Positions 23,383-32,158 of a DNA stretch of 38,039 bases are shown piece by piece. Location: contig JAJZWQ010000005.1 of the NCBI GenBank assembly GCA_021846605.1, positions 1 to 38,039 of the forward strand, read 5' to 3'. Position numbers and translations under genes: made by a program. This stretch comes from Bacillota bacterium (lineage in GTDB: Bacteria; Bacillota_E; RBS10-35; JAJYVN01). Every line of letters begins with the position of its first letter. The stretch's first letter is position 1. The notes under the pieces were generated by a model. It was given only the letters and a program-made list of their open reading frames with translations, was not told the origin of the DNA and made no database searches.

Positions 23383-23622
23383 ATGCCGGCCGATGGCGGG
23401 CGCCAGTCCCGCTCGAGGCGGCGGCTTGCCCTGCTGGGGGCCGCCGTGGCCATCGCCGCTGTCCTCGCCGCATTGGCCGTGGTCGCCTTCCGCGGGAGCG
23501 GCGGCGGCAACTACCCGTTCGAGTCCAAGGGCTACGTGCTCAGCGCGAGCACCAGCTGCGCCCAGGCGGCGTCCACCGGCGCCCCCTGCCAGACGGCGGC
23601 GGGCACCGCCGGCCAGAGCTAA
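23383..23622 (+). CDS. 79-residue membrane-anchored peptide with two cysteines
   Basis: The N-terminus is basic (RQSRSRRRLALL) and runs into one hydrophobic helix (GAAVAIAAVLAALAVVAF). Then comes a 40-residue extracytoplasmic tail with Gly, Ser and two cysteines (STSCAQAAS and GAPCQTAAG). No family is recognised. ATG 23383 has GGAAGGGGGG about 8 nt upstream, so it is very probably translated. It sits between the STAND-like ATPase and a NarL-like regulator; a secreted signal or a small sensor is possible but only inferred. GC-rich inverted sequence with AAAGGC (23635) and GCCTTT (23661) follows the stop and may end the transcript. Confidence 0.65.
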   Translation: MPADGGRQSRSRRRLALLGAAVAIAAVLAALAVVAFRGSGGGNYPFESKGYVLSASTSCAQAASTGAPCQTAAGTAGQS

Positions 23623-23767
23623 ACGCCCCCGCCCAAAGGCATATTCTGCCGCTCGGCGGGGCCTTTCGGCCTCCCTCGCCTGCGGTATAGTCACACCACA
23701 TGGTGCACACACCCAAGGATCGATCAGCCATTTCTGGGACCCGGCTCCACGAGGAGGCCGTGCGGTG

Positions 23768-24439
23768 ATGGACGTGCCGATTCGCCTGGCTGTGGTCTCA
23801 GCGGACGGCCTCTACCGGGACCTGCTGGCCGCCGCGCTGGCCACCCTGCCCGGGCTGCAAGTGCTCGGGGTCCTGGCCAGCGCCGACGACGCCCTGGCCG
23901 CCATCGGCCAGTTGCGGGCCGATGTGGCGGTGCTGGACGACCCGCTACCGGGTCCGCTGGACGGCACGCAACTGGGGCTGACGCTCCGGCAACGCCGCCC
24001 GGGGCTGGGGATCGTCCTGCTCAGCGACCGCGCCCACCCCACCGACGTGGCGGCCCTGGCGCCGGAGGACCGCGCCGGTTGGGCGCACCTCGGGAAGTCC
24101 GCCGTGGGGGACCTGCAGACCCTCCACCGGGCGATCCGCGGCGCGGCCGAGCACCTGCTGCTGGTGGACACCGAGGCACTGCCCGGCCCGGCCACCGCGC
24201 TGCCCGAGGCCATCGCGCAACTGTCTCCGCGGGACCGGCAACTGCTGGCGCTGATCGCGCAGGGGTTCAGCAACTCGGCCATCGCGCGCCAGTTCCACCT
24301 GGCAGAGAAGACGGTGGAGAACCAGGTCAGCCTGCTGTACCAGCGGTTGGGGCTGCAGCGCGGGCACTCGGATCTGCACCCCCGCGTGGGAGCCGCCCTG
24401 CTCTACCTGCGAGGCGGGGAAGCCGCCGGCGGTCGCTAG
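23768..24439 (+). CDS. NarL/FixJ-type response regulator with atypical receiver
   Basis: A 223-residue regulator. The receiver (residues 5-125) has the expected LDD around the phospho-site (Asp57, VAVLDDPLPG), a Ser in VLLSDRAHP and the lysine in HLGKSAVG. However, the acidic pair near the N-terminus, usually DD in VDDHxLxR, reads SA (VVSADGLYR). Mg binding and phosphorylation are therefore doubtful. The C-terminal LuxR-type HTH is complete (LSPRDRQLLALIAQGFSNSA, IARQFHLAEKTVENQVSLL). ATG 23768 lies 10 nt after GAGGAGG, and a GTG one codon earlier is possible. A TATAGT -10-like hexamer is at 23686-23691. Its own target may be the neighbouring genes. Confidence 0.8.
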   Translation: MDVPIRLAVVSADGLYRDLLAAALATLPGLQVLGVLASADDALAAIGQLRADVAVLDDPLPGPLDGTQLGLTLRQRRPGLGIVLLSDRAHPTDVAALAPEDRAGWAHLGKSAVGDLQTLHRAIRGAAEHLLLVDTEALPGPATALPEAIAQLSPRDRQLLALIAQGFSNSAIARQFHLAEKTVENQVSLLYQRLGLQRGHSDLHPRVGAALLYLRGGEAAGGR

Positions 24440-24449
24440 GGGTCGGCGA

Positions 24450-26039
24450 TCAGGCCCCGGGCCGGGCCCCCCAGGCCCGGCGGCTCCCCGCCAGCCCCTG
24501 CAGCAGCCGTGCCCCGCCGCCCAGCAGCACCCCGCAGACATAGGCGACGGCGCCGGCCAGCCCTGCGGCCGCGACCACCACGGCGCCGTTCTCCCACGGC
24601 GACAGCGGCAGGTGTGGGACCACGGCGCGCACGACGAGCGCGCCGGCCAGGAGCGCGACACCCCCCAGCACGATCCCGCGCAGGGGCCACAGATCTCCCC
24701 GGCCCGACTCGCGGCGCACCTGGCGGGCCATGCCCCACCACGCCACCCCGACCGCCAGCGACCAGCCCAGCCCCAGCCCGAACTGCCCCAACTGCCGGTA
24801 TGTCAGCAGGTCCACCGCGACGTTGATCGCCAGGGCCACCAGGTCCCAGCGCATGGGGGTCAGGGGGTCCTGGCGGGAGTAGAAGTAGGTGCGGTAGAGC
24901 TGCTGCATGCCCCAGGTCAGCACCCCGGGGGCCAGGCCCAGCAGCGCCAAGGACATCGCGGACACCGAGTGCGTGCCGAACGCCCCGTGCTCATAGAGGG
25001 CGGCGGCCAGCGGGGCCCGCAGCAGGGCCAGCAGCAACGCGCAGGGGACCAGCGCGGAGGCCAGCACCCAGGCGGTCTCGCCCAGGGCCCGGGGGGCCCG
25101 CGCGGCGTCCGTCCCGCCGGCCAGGCTGGCCAGGCGCGGCAGGCTCACCGTCGTCACCGGGAGAGTGAACACGGCCGACGGCAGGTCCAGGACGCGGCGG
25201 GCGAAGCCCAGCGCGGCCAGGGTACCGACCGCCAGACGGGCGGCCAGGCCCTGCTCCAGCAAGGTGCCCCCCTGGACCGCGCCGACGCTGATCAGCAGGG
25301 GCAGGACCATCCCCGCCGTGGCCCGCAGGCCCGGATCGCCCGGTAGCGCGCGGGTGGGGGCGCCCGTGCGCCGCCCGTGATACAGCAGCCCTGGCCATTG
25401 CAGCAGGTACTGCAGGCTGGTGCCCACCACCAGACCCCAGGCCGCGGCCAGCACGCCGTGGTGCCCGGCGAAGAGCACGAAGGCGATGATGCTCATGTCC
25501 AGGGGCAGACCGGTGAACGAGGGCAGGGTGAAGTGCTCACCGGCCTGCAGCCAGGCGGTCGCCACGGCCGACAGCGACAGCAGCACGGGCAGCAGGGCCA
25601 GCCAGCGGAGCAGGGCGGCCGTCGCCGGGGCCAGCGTCCCGTGGCCGGCGAGCACCGAGGCCAGCGGACCGGCGCCGAACAGGAGAATGAGCCCCAGGAC
25701 GAGACTGGCGGCGACCGCCGTCCAGAGCACGGCGGTCGCGGTCTGCTCCATACCGGCGCGACCTCGGCGCTGTCGGGCCGCGACGAGGACCGGGACCAGC
25801 ACCCGCTGCAGGGGCGTGCCGATGATGTCGAAGGCGGCAAGGGCGGTGGTGCTGGCCAGCGTGTAGGCATCCATGGCGCGCCCCGTGCCGAAACGGGCCG
25901 CAAGGAGGGCGTCGCGGACGTACCCTGTGGGTTTGGAGGCCGTCATCCCCACCGCGACGACGCGCGCGGCGCGCAGATCAGGGCGGCCATCGCCATCGTT
26001 CTGGGGTTCGGGCTCCGTCAGGGTCCGCTCTGGCATCAT
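24450..26039 (-). CDS. murJ: Lipid II flippase MurJ (MviN family)
   Basis: A 529-residue polytopic membrane protein with about 14 hydrophobic helices. The N-terminal helix carries the family's conserved start (GYVRDALLAARFGTGRAMDA), and the middle shows SVGAVQGGTLLEQGLAARLA, LGFARRVLDLPSAVFTLPV and LYEHGAFG. The last is the loop seen in MurJ of many phyla. MurJ moves lipid-linked peptidoglycan precursor across the membrane. The start at the first of two adjacent ATGs (26039) has only a weak ribosome site. It lies 38 nt after the DUF488 gene on the same strand and converges on the NarL-like gene with 10 nt between stops. A polysaccharide exporter of the same fold is the alternative. Confidence 0.82.
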   Translation of the reverse strand: MMPERTLTEPEPQNDGDGRPDLRAARVVAVGMTASKPTGYVRDALLAARFGTGRAMDAYTLASTTALAAFDIIGTPLQRVLVPVLVAARQRRGRAGMEQTATAVLWTAVAASLVLGLILLFGAGPLASVLAGHGTLAPATAALLRWLALLPVLLSLSAVATAWLQAGEHFTLPSFTGLPLDMSIIAFVLFAGHHGVLAAAWGLVVGTSLQYLLQWPGLLYHGRRTGAPTRALPGDPGLRATAGMVLPLLISVGAVQGGTLLEQGLAARLAVGTLAALGFARRVLDLPSAVFTLPVTTVSLPRLASLAGGTDAARAPRALGETAWVLASALVPCALLLALLRAPLAAALYEHGAFGTHSVSAMSLALLGLAPGVLTWGMQQLYRTYFYSRQDPLTPMRWDLVALAINVAVDLLTYRQLGQFGLGLGWSLAVGVAWWGMARQVRRESGRGDLWPLRGIVLGGVALLAGALVVRAVVPHLPLSPWENGAVVVAAAGLAGAVAYVCGVLLGGGARLLQGLAGSRRAWGARPGA

Positions 26040-26077
26040 CGCTGCCGGAGGTTCCCCATCGACACGGCTGGCCCTGC

Positions 26078-26500
26078 TCAGTCGGCCTCACCGTTGAGGA
26101 ACCCGGCCAGCACGGCCGCCTGGCTGGACTCTGGCGACCGCGCGCTGGTCAGCAGCAGCACCGGGCGGCCAGAGGCCAGGTCGCGGAGGTCCTGGAGCGC
26201 ATGGAGCCCCGCCCCCCCCTGCAACTGGAGCCGGTAGCGGCGGGAGAACTCCTCCCGGCGCTGGGGGTCGCGGCCGTACCACCGGCCCAGACCGGTGGTC
26301 GGGGCGAGCGCGGGCAGCCACGCGTCCCAGGGGGCCTCCGCCGGGGCCACCCCGCGGGGCCAGAGGCGGTCGACCAGTACGCGCAACGCGGGTCCGGCGG
26401 GCGGCCGGTCGGCGACGCGCGCCACCTCGACGCGCCCAGACCGGCCCTCCCATGTGGCGATACCGTAGCCGGCCTCGCGCGCACCCCACCGCTCTATCAT
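26078..26500 (-). CDS. DUF488 family protein (YeaO-like)
   Basis: A 140-residue cytosolic protein with the DUF488 signature RVLVDRLWPRGVAPAEAPWD, then WLPALAPTTGLGRWYGRDP, REEFSRRYRLQL and a final RPVLLLTSARSPESSQAAVL. The function of the family is not firmly known. ATG 26500 is supported by GGGAGGA 5 nt upstream. The gene leads a short operon with murJ. Confidence 0.82.
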   Translation of the reverse strand: MIERWGAREAGYGIATWEGRSGRVEVARVADRPPAGPALRVLVDRLWPRGVAPAEAPWDAWLPALAPTTGLGRWYGRDPQRREEFSRRYRLQLQGGAGLHALQDLRDLASGRPVLLLTSARSPESSQAAVLAGFLNGEAD

Positions 26501-26659
26501 GCCAGTCCTCCCGGAGCCGGGGGCCGCCCGCCCCGGCCCTCTGCCGCACCCACCACGCGCCTGTTCACCCTAGGGGATACGCTCCATCGGGCGACATATC
26601 CTGCCTGTTTTCGCGAACCGGGACCACGCCCGTCGGGGCCATGCCGGCCGTCGCGGGCC

Positions 26660-26698
26660 GGAGGGCGGGGGTGCGGTCTGCACCGCCCCCCGCCCTCC
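26660..26698 (-). terminator. Long GC-rich hairpin after the beta-helix gene
   Basis: GGAGGGCGGGGG (from 26660) pairs with CCCCCGCCCTCC (to 26698) with a further GCGGT/ACCGC helix inside and a very small loop. It begins 8 nt beyond the stop of the minus-strand beta-helix gene. Confidence 0.65.
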
Positions 26699-26705
26699 GC
26701 GCCGA

Positions 26706-28712
26706 TCAGCCGATCACCTGGATCGGCCCGGAGGTGTACACCGCGTCCGCCTCACCGCTCTCCTGGTTGTTCGCCACGATCACGGTGACGTCCGTTGAGG
26801 CGCTGTACAGCGAGATTCCGGCCGTGGTGTGCAGCCCGGCCGCCGCATCGCCCGAACTCCCGTTGGAAGACAGCGTGTTGTCCTCGATCAGGTTAACGTT
26901 CTGGGACGCCCCGGCCTGCGGGCAACTCAGGGCCACGCCGGGGCCGGCGTTGGCACTGATGGTGTTGTCCAGGACCAGGTTGTCGCGGACCACGGTCCCG
27001 GCCCCGGCCGTGGCCAGAGCGACCCCCGCCCCGGCGTTGCCCGAGACGGTGTTCTGCAGCATCTCGTTGTCGAAGATCCCGCCCGCGGCCCCCAAACCCT
27101 GCGGGTTCGTCGCGGTGAGGCTGATCCCCGAGCGCTTGGTGTTGTTCATCACCGTGTTGTAGGCGAGGACGTTGCCCTGGGTCGCGCCCAGCGTGTCGGA
27201 GAGCCGGAGGCCCCCGCCGTTGCCGAACACCAGATTGCTCTCCACCCGGCCGTTGGACACGCCGTTCAGGTTGATCCCCCAAGCGTTGCCACTCACCAGG
27301 TTGTCCAGGATCCGCACATCGGAGGTCTGGAAGGCCGCGATACCCGCCCCGCTGGCGCCCTGCACCGCGAAGCCCTCGATCCCGGCCCCGCTGGTCCCGT
27401 GCCCCTGCACCAGGATCCCGTTCTGCGCGCCGGTGGCGTCGATGATCGCCCCGCCCGGCGTCGGGGACTCCAGGGTCACGTCCTTGGTCACGAGTACCGG
27501 TCCCCGATAGGTGCCGGGGGCCACCGTGACGATGTCACCCGCCTGCGCCTGCCCCAGCGCGTAGGTGATCGTCTGGCAGGCGTTGGCCACGCAGTTGCCC
27601 GTGTCCGTGCCGCCCGGGCTGACAGACAGCACCTCGGCCGCCGGGACGCTGGGCACCAACTGGACGGTGGCCCCGGGCTGGCAGGTCACGTCGTTGTAGT
27701 AGATGTTGAGGTTCCCTGTCTGGTTCTGATACAGGACCTGCACCTGGGGCGTGGCCACCCAGGGGGTGGAGTCGACGGTCACGGTCTCCGTGAAGACGTG
27801 GGGCGTCGACGACAGTTGGCCCATCGGACCGGCATGGTTGGCGTTCCCGGTCCAGACGTTCAACTGGATCGTCCCGGAGCCCATGGCCTCAAAGCCGCAA
27901 CTCAGCTGTTCGCCGGGCGTAACGCCATAGCCGTTGCCCAGCACGTACGAGTACCAGGCCGAACCCGGCGCCGGGCTGTGGCTCTGCACGTTGGTGGAGG
28001 ACCAATCCAGCCACCAGGCGTGGTGCATGATCGTCGGGGTGAGCGTCCCCCAGCCGGCGGGCACCGGCCCCCAGCCCGCCGTGCTGTAACCGGCGCCGCT
28101 GGGCGTGCCCACCAGGTTGATCGTGGTGGCTGGCACGCGCATGGGCGTGCTGGCCACCAGGTGCACGCTGGACCCGGGCGCGCAGGTCACATCGTTGAAA
28201 TACACCTGCACCGTGCCGGTGTCGCCCGCGTACCGCACCTGGACCTGCGGGACCGCCGCCCAGTGCCCGCCCGCGACCGTCACAGTCTCGGTGAACATCT
28301 GGGGCGTCGCGGACAGGGCCTTCGGCGCCGAGATATTGTCACTGGTGCCGTTCCACAGGTCGATGAAGATACTGCCCGCCCCCATGGCCTCGAAACCGCA
28401 GGTCACCTGTTCGCCCGGGCTTACACTGTTGCCCAACGCGTACGCGTACCACGCGCTGCCGGAATTGGGGCTGTGCACCGTTGGCGATACCCAGTCCAGC
28501 CACCAGGCGCCGTCCACGACTTGGCTGGTGAGGGGCCCCCAACCGCTGGGCATGGGACCCCAACCCGATGTGTTCCCGTCCACGCCGCTGTTGTTCACCA
28601 CCAGGTTGGACTGGGCCGATGCGCCCGGGCCCATGGACAGGGACGTCGCCGCCAAGAGCAGCGCCGCCATCACCGCCAGCGGCCGCCACCACAGACATCC
28701 GCCTTTCCCCAT
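26706..28712 (-). CDS. Secreted right-handed beta-helix protein with duplicated N-terminal module
   Basis: A 668-residue exported protein. The signal peptide (PLAVMAALLLAATSLSMGPG, cleaved near ASAQS) is followed by two copies of an about 150-residue module. Both share GWGP-P-GWG, WWLDW, GSAWY-Y-LGN, PGEQ--CGFEAMG-G, TP--FTETVTV, PQVQV-Y and YNDVTC-PG. Each is probably a jelly-roll carbohydrate-binding-like domain with two cysteines. The second half is a parallel beta-helix opened by a Pbl-like TITYALGQAQAGDIVTVAPG and then NosD-type turns (ILDNLVSGNAWGINLNGVSN, NTVMNNTKRSGISL). Such helices bind or cleave polysaccharides. ATG 28712 has only a weak ribosome site. A strong hairpin follows the stop. 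Confidence 0.8.
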   Translation of the reverse strand: MGKGGCLWWRPLAVMAALLLAATSLSMGPGASAQSNLVVNNSGVDGNTSGWGPMPSGWGPLTSQVVDGAWWLDWVSPTVHSPNSGSAWYAYALGNSVSPGEQVTCGFEAMGAGSIFIDLWNGTSDNISAPKALSATPQMFTETVTVAGGHWAAVPQVQVRYAGDTGTVQVYFNDVTCAPGSSVHLVASTPMRVPATTINLVGTPSGAGYSTAGWGPVPAGWGTLTPTIMHHAWWLDWSSTNVQSHSPAPGSAWYSYVLGNGYGVTPGEQLSCGFEAMGSGTIQLNVWTGNANHAGPMGQLSSTPHVFTETVTVDSTPWVATPQVQVLYQNQTGNLNIYYNDVTCQPGATVQLVPSVPAAEVLSVSPGGTDTGNCVANACQTITYALGQAQAGDIVTVAPGTYRGPVLVTKDVTLESPTPGGAIIDATGAQNGILVQGHGTSGAGIEGFAVQGASGAGIAAFQTSDVRILDNLVSGNAWGINLNGVSNGRVESNLVFGNGGGLRLSDTLGATQGNVLAYNTVMNNTKRSGISLTATNPQGLGAAGGIFDNEMLQNTVSGNAGAGVALATAGAGTVVRDNLVLDNTISANAGPGVALSCPQAGASQNVNLIEDNTLSSNGSSGDAAAGLHTTAGISLYSASTDVTVIVANNQESGEADAVYTSGPIQVIG

Positions 28713-29242
28713 CGTACGGCCTGGTTTCCCAGAGCATGGACACGCGCGTTGCCCACGCCGTCCGCCCGACCAGGCCTCTGCCCCTTTCGGCCCCGGATTT
28801 GTCCCCTGGGGGGACACGGCGACAGGCGGACTCTGCGACCCGGCACCCCTTTGCCCACCGTGGGCGAGCGCGGATCGGTGGCCGGCAGCACACCGGCGCC
28901 GGTCGACGCGAGGCGTGCCCCGACAGCCGGGCCAGGGACGGCCAACCAGAGTCCGGCCCCCCACCCCGACGGAGACGCCCCGGCAACGCGCCACCACAGG
29001 GGCGGCCCGGTGGCACCCCCTTTCCGTCGACGCTATCACGGTTACCCGATGGGAACGTCTCCTGTTTCGGCTTCATCCTCTCGGATCCTCTTCGGGTGAT
29101 CCGTGGGATTCGCCCTTCTGGATGAGATATAGGGGAATCGCCCTCCACATTGGGTGGTGCCACGAGATGACCTATGGCGTGGGGATGCCTGGGGATGGGG
29201 ACGTCCGGGCCGGAGGTGGCGTCCAGGGGCGGGGCCTGGGGC
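28713..29242. other. 530-base intergenic region
   Basis: No protein-like frame on either strand apart from GC-driven open frames. On the minus strand it would be a long 5' leader for the beta-helix gene. Between 28790 and 28870 it has G/C-rich runs able to fold, but no known riboswitch consensus could be matched. A less GC-rich patch with GATATAGGGG lies at about 29125-29136. Confidence 0.4.
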
Positions 29243-29881
29243 TCAGGACCCAGCCCGCCGCCCGCGCCGATCGGCGCTGGCGCCGAAGTAGTCCCCGCCC
29301 TTGAGGACCCGGTCGTCCGTGCCCCAGGCGATGGACTTGTCCAGTTTGGCCAGCAGCGGGATGTGTTTGGAGCAGTGGATGTAGGCCTCGTGGATGTCGA
29401 CCCAGATCCACCGTTCGGGGCGGCGACCGCCCTGTACGGCGATGTCGGGCGCCAGGAGGTGCCCGCCCGGGCGCGCCACCGCATCGGCGTTCTCCACCAC
29501 CACGGCGGCACCGTTGACGTGCAGCCCCACCGTGCTGTCCAGGAAGTCCACGAACATCAGGCCGATCTGGCCATTCTCCAGGATGTTGCCCTGGCTGGCC
29601 AGGACGCCGTTCCCGCGATACTCGGGATACGCCAGCGTCCGCTCGTCGAGCACGCGCACGAACCCGGGCAGCCCGGCGCGCAGGGAGCAGTCGCACGCGC
29701 CGCCCGCATCCGCGGTGGCCACGAAGACCATCTCCATCCGCCCGATGAAGCGCCGCATGTCGGCGTTGAGGTGGTCCAGCAGTTGCTCGCGGTAGAACGC
29801 CGCGGCTCGCTGGCGCGTGTCGTACCGCTGCTGCAGTAACCGCTCCCCCGCGCTGTCCGCCCGCCGCTCCCGCATCCCCAA
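29243..29881 (-). CDS. Pyridoxamine 5'-phosphate oxidase-fold protein
   Basis: A 212-residue protein of the PNPOx-like split-barrel family. Recognisable parts are RRFIGRMEMVFVATADAGGA, FVRVLDERTLAYPEYRGNGV, ASQGNILENGQIGLMFVDF and a C-terminal WVDIHEAYIHCSKHIPLL, close to flavin-binding members. It may use FMN, F420 or haem; the sequence does not settle which. TTG at 29881 is favoured because GGAGGT (29889-29894) is 7 nt upstream. The in-frame ATG at 29875 is 13 nt away. It stands alone on the minus strand, downstream of the repeat protein gene. Confidence 0.78.
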   Translation of the reverse strand: MGMRERRADSAGERLLQQRYDTRQRAAAFYREQLLDHLNADMRRFIGRMEMVFVATADAGGACDCSLRAGLPGFVRVLDERTLAYPEYRGNGVLASQGNILENGQIGLMFVDFLDSTVGLHVNGAAVVVENADAVARPGGHLLAPDIAVQGGRRPERWIWVDIHEAYIHCSKHIPLLAKLDKSIAWGTDDRVLKGGDYFGASADRRGRRAGS

Positions 29882-30002
29882 GGGCCTCACCTCCACCCAC
29901 TCTAACGCTCCCGCACGGGGGGAGTCGCGCCACGGTCCCAACCAGCGCGCGGGGGGCGGGCCCTGCGGCCCACCCCCGGCGCAGTGCGGGATCGCTTTCC
30001 CC

Positions 30003-31202
30003 CTACTTCCCCGCCTTGCCCCAGGAACGGGCCAGCAGGCCGGGCAGGCGCTTGCCGAAGGCCGCCAGCAACTGCTGCTGACGGGCCGCCGTCATGTGCC
30101 CCGCCTGAACGGCCGCGTTGAGGCGCGTGGTCAGGGCGGCGGTCAGCGCCGCCTCGAACCCCTGCGTCGTCTTTCCGGAGACCCCGGTCACGACCTGCGC
30201 CAGCGTCTCACCGCCGCGCAGGTCGGTGCGAATCTGCATGGTGGAGAGTCCCGTGTACGTGCTGGCCACCTTCAGAGTGCCGCTGACCGCCCGGCGCACG
30301 CCCCCCTTGGCGGGGAGGTGCCACACCCGGGTCATCAGTGTCGGCAGGCGCTTGGCAAACACCGCAAGGTCCTGCTGTTCGCGGGCCGCCGTCAGGTGGC
30401 CCGCCGCCACCGCTGCGTTGAGCCGGGTGGTCAGGGCCGCCGTCAGCGTCGACTCCAGCCCCTGCACCGTCTTGCCCGAGATCCCCGAGACCACCGCCGT
30501 CAGGGTCTTGCCCGAGGCCAGATCGACGCGCACCCGCGCTGGCGTGAGGCCGGTGTAGCTGGCGGTAACCTTGAGCACTGGCCCCAGGGCCCGCTGGACC
30601 TGGCCCTTCGCGGGGACGTGCCACACACGGGTCATCATGGCCGGCAGGCGCTTGCCGAAGGCGGCCAGCACCTGCTGCTCACGAGCCGACGTCAGGTGCC
30701 CCGCCGTCACGCGGGCGTTCAACCGGGTGGTAAGCGCCGCCGTCAGCGCCGCATCCAGCCCCTGCACCGTCTTGCCGGGGACCCCCGAAACCACCGCGGT
30801 GAGGGTCTTGCCCGACGCCAGCTCAGCGCGCACCTGCGCCGGCGTGAGGCCGGTGTAGGTGGCCGTCGTGTGGATCAGCCCGGACAAGGTGATCAGCGCC
30901 CCGATCGGCCGCCGCGTGGGGTGTCCAAGCCAGCTGTAGTGGCCAGCCTGGATGGCGGCGCTCCGCTTCTGCGCCACCGCCGCCGAGATGTGGCCGGCGG
31001 CCACGGCGGCCTGCACGTGCTGGATGTCCGCCTGCTCGATCGCCTGCTCCAGGGCCGTGGACGAGATGTGCAGGTTGGCGGCCACCGTGGCCAAAAAGCC
31101 CCCGGCCGCCCCGTTCGGCGCGGACTGCGCCATGACCAGTCCCCCGCCCACGACCAATGCGCCCGCGGTCGTCGCCGCCAGCACCCACCGATGGAATCGC
31201 AT
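30003..31202 (-). CDS. Secreted protein with three tandem 100-residue repeats
   Basis: A 399-residue exported protein with a clear signal peptide (RFHRWVLAATTAGALVVGGG, cleavage near MAQSA). Residues 36-90 form a helical segment, FLATVAANLHISSTALEQAI. Then come three repeats of about 100 residues starting near 105, 205 and 305. Each has YTGLTPAQVRAELASGKTL, a VSGVPGKTVQGL variant, LTAALTTRLNA, AGHLTSAREQQVLAAFGKRL and, at the end of the first two, TRVWHVPAKG. The repeats look helical and basic and may bind the wall or DNA. ATG 31202 has GGGGG 8 nt upstream; ATG 31217 is an alternative. The family is not recognised. Confidence 0.75.
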   Translation of the reverse strand: MRFHRWVLAATTAGALVVGGGLVMAQSAPNGAAGGFLATVAANLHISSTALEQAIEQADIQHVQAAVAAGHISAAVAQKRSAAIQAGHYSWLGHPTRRPIGALITLSGLIHTTATYTGLTPAQVRAELASGKTLTAVVSGVPGKTVQGLDAALTAALTTRLNARVTAGHLTSAREQQVLAAFGKRLPAMMTRVWHVPAKGQVQRALGPVLKVTASYTGLTPARVRVDLASGKTLTAVVSGISGKTVQGLESTLTAALTTRLNAAVAAGHLTAAREQQDLAVFAKRLPTLMTRVWHLPAKGGVRRAVSGTLKVASTYTGLSTMQIRTDLRGGETLAQVVTGVSGKTTQGFEAALTAALTTRLNAAVQAGHMTAARQQQLLAAFGKRLPGLLARSWGKAGK

Positions 31203-31304
31203 CTGGAATGCCCCCATCTCTGCCGGCCGTGTGTGGTCGGCCCGCTCAGGGTACCCACCAACCGTGACACAAGGATGAACAGGTGGTGAACGCCCCATTG
31301 CGCC

Positions 31305-32054
31305 TCAGAGCGGCAGCGGCGGCAACCCGTCGGCGACGCGGGAAACCTGCAGCGCCAGTCGCCCGTAGTAGGCGTCGTGGTGGTGCGTGAAGTCCGCCAA
31401 GCAGATGGACACCTCGGTCCCGGCCGCCGCCGGCCCGTACTCGCGGGCGGGGATGGACGGCCGCCCGGCACAGAAGAGGTCGACGGCATCGGCGATGCGG
31501 AACTCGACCACCCCGGCCACCTCTGCGGGGTCCGGCCGCAGGGCCTGCGGGGCCACGTCCTCCTGGTAAAGGAAGATATCCGCGACCTCGCGATCAAGCA
31601 GCACGCCGTGGCGCGCCATGTCCACCGAGCGCCCCAGGGGGATAAGCCCCGCCGGATCGAGGGTCAGACCCAACTCCTCCTCCGCCTCGCGGCAGCCCTC
31701 GGCCACACCCTCCCCCGCCCGGTAATGGCCGGCCACCGAGGTATCCAGCCGTCCCGGATAGGTGCGCTTGCTTTCCGCCCGGCGCTGGGCCAACAGGGAG
31801 CCCCGCTGCGTGGAGAACAGCCAGCAGTGGAAGCTTCGGTGCCAGTCCCCGTCCAGATGGACCAACCCGCGCTCCTTCACGCCGCGGTGCGCCAGCGCGT
31901 CGTCGTAGACGTCCAGCGGCTCCGGGTCGCGCCACGTCTCCTCACGTTCGGCCAAGCAGCGGCGCACCCGGGCGGCCAACACCGCATCGCCGCGGCCTAC
32001 GGCCTCCAGGTGGAGCGCACGCAACTCGGGGTGGGTCAGGGGCGAAAGGTCCAC
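31305..32054 (-). CDS. NUDIX hydrolase
   Basis: A 249-residue enzyme. An N-terminal helical part is followed by the NUDIX fold. It has FHCWLFSTQRGSLLAQRRAE SK, a substrate-side loop, DTSVAGHYRAGEGV and the catalytic helix CREAEEELGL. The GHYxAGE form resembles IDI-like NUDIX proteins. The substrate, a nucleoside diphosphate linked to another group, is unknown. GTG at 32054 is proposed because a TACAAT -10 element lies 6 nt upstream, so the mRNA probably has no leader. Longer in-frame starts run into Arg/Pro-rich non-coding-like sequence. Confidence 0.82.
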   Translation of the reverse strand: MDLSPLTHPELRALHLEAVGRGDAVLAARVRRCLAEREETWRDPEPLDVYDDALAHRGVKERGLVHLDGDWHRSFHCWLFSTQRGSLLAQRRAESKRTYPGRLDTSVAGHYRAGEGVAEGCREAEEELGLTLDPAGLIPLGRSVDMARHGVLLDREVADIFLYQEDVAPQALRPDPAEVAGVVEFRIADAVDLFCAGRPSIPAREYGPAAAGTEVSICLADFTHHHDAYYGRLALQVSRVADGLPPLPL

Positions 32055-32060
32055 AGGGGC

Positions 32061-32066
32061 ATTGTA
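32061..32066 (-). promoter_or_regulatory. -10 element of a leaderless promoter
   Basis: TACAAT on the minus strand ends 6 nt before the NUDIX GTG at 32054. Transcription would then begin at or next to the start codon. No ribosome binding site is present, and a -35 box is not evident. Confidence 0.45.
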
Positions 32067-32158
32067 CGCGGGGGACCGCCGGGCCGGAAAGGCCCCGAGG
32101 GGGCAAGCGCCGTTCGGACACCGCAGAGGTGCCGGCCGTCCCAGATGGCGCGCCATGC

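Noticed and set aside
28780..28870. GGGCAAAGG...GTCGCAGAGTCC on the minus strand, faintly like a second GEMM riboswitch
   Set aside because: The helix between the two joints would be far too short, and the conserved CGCAAAGCC and tetraloop are missing.
26829..29099. 756-codon open frame on the plus strand opposite the beta-helix gene
   Set aside because: No motifs, biased composition; the minus strand has a signal peptide, two repeated modules and beta-helix turns.
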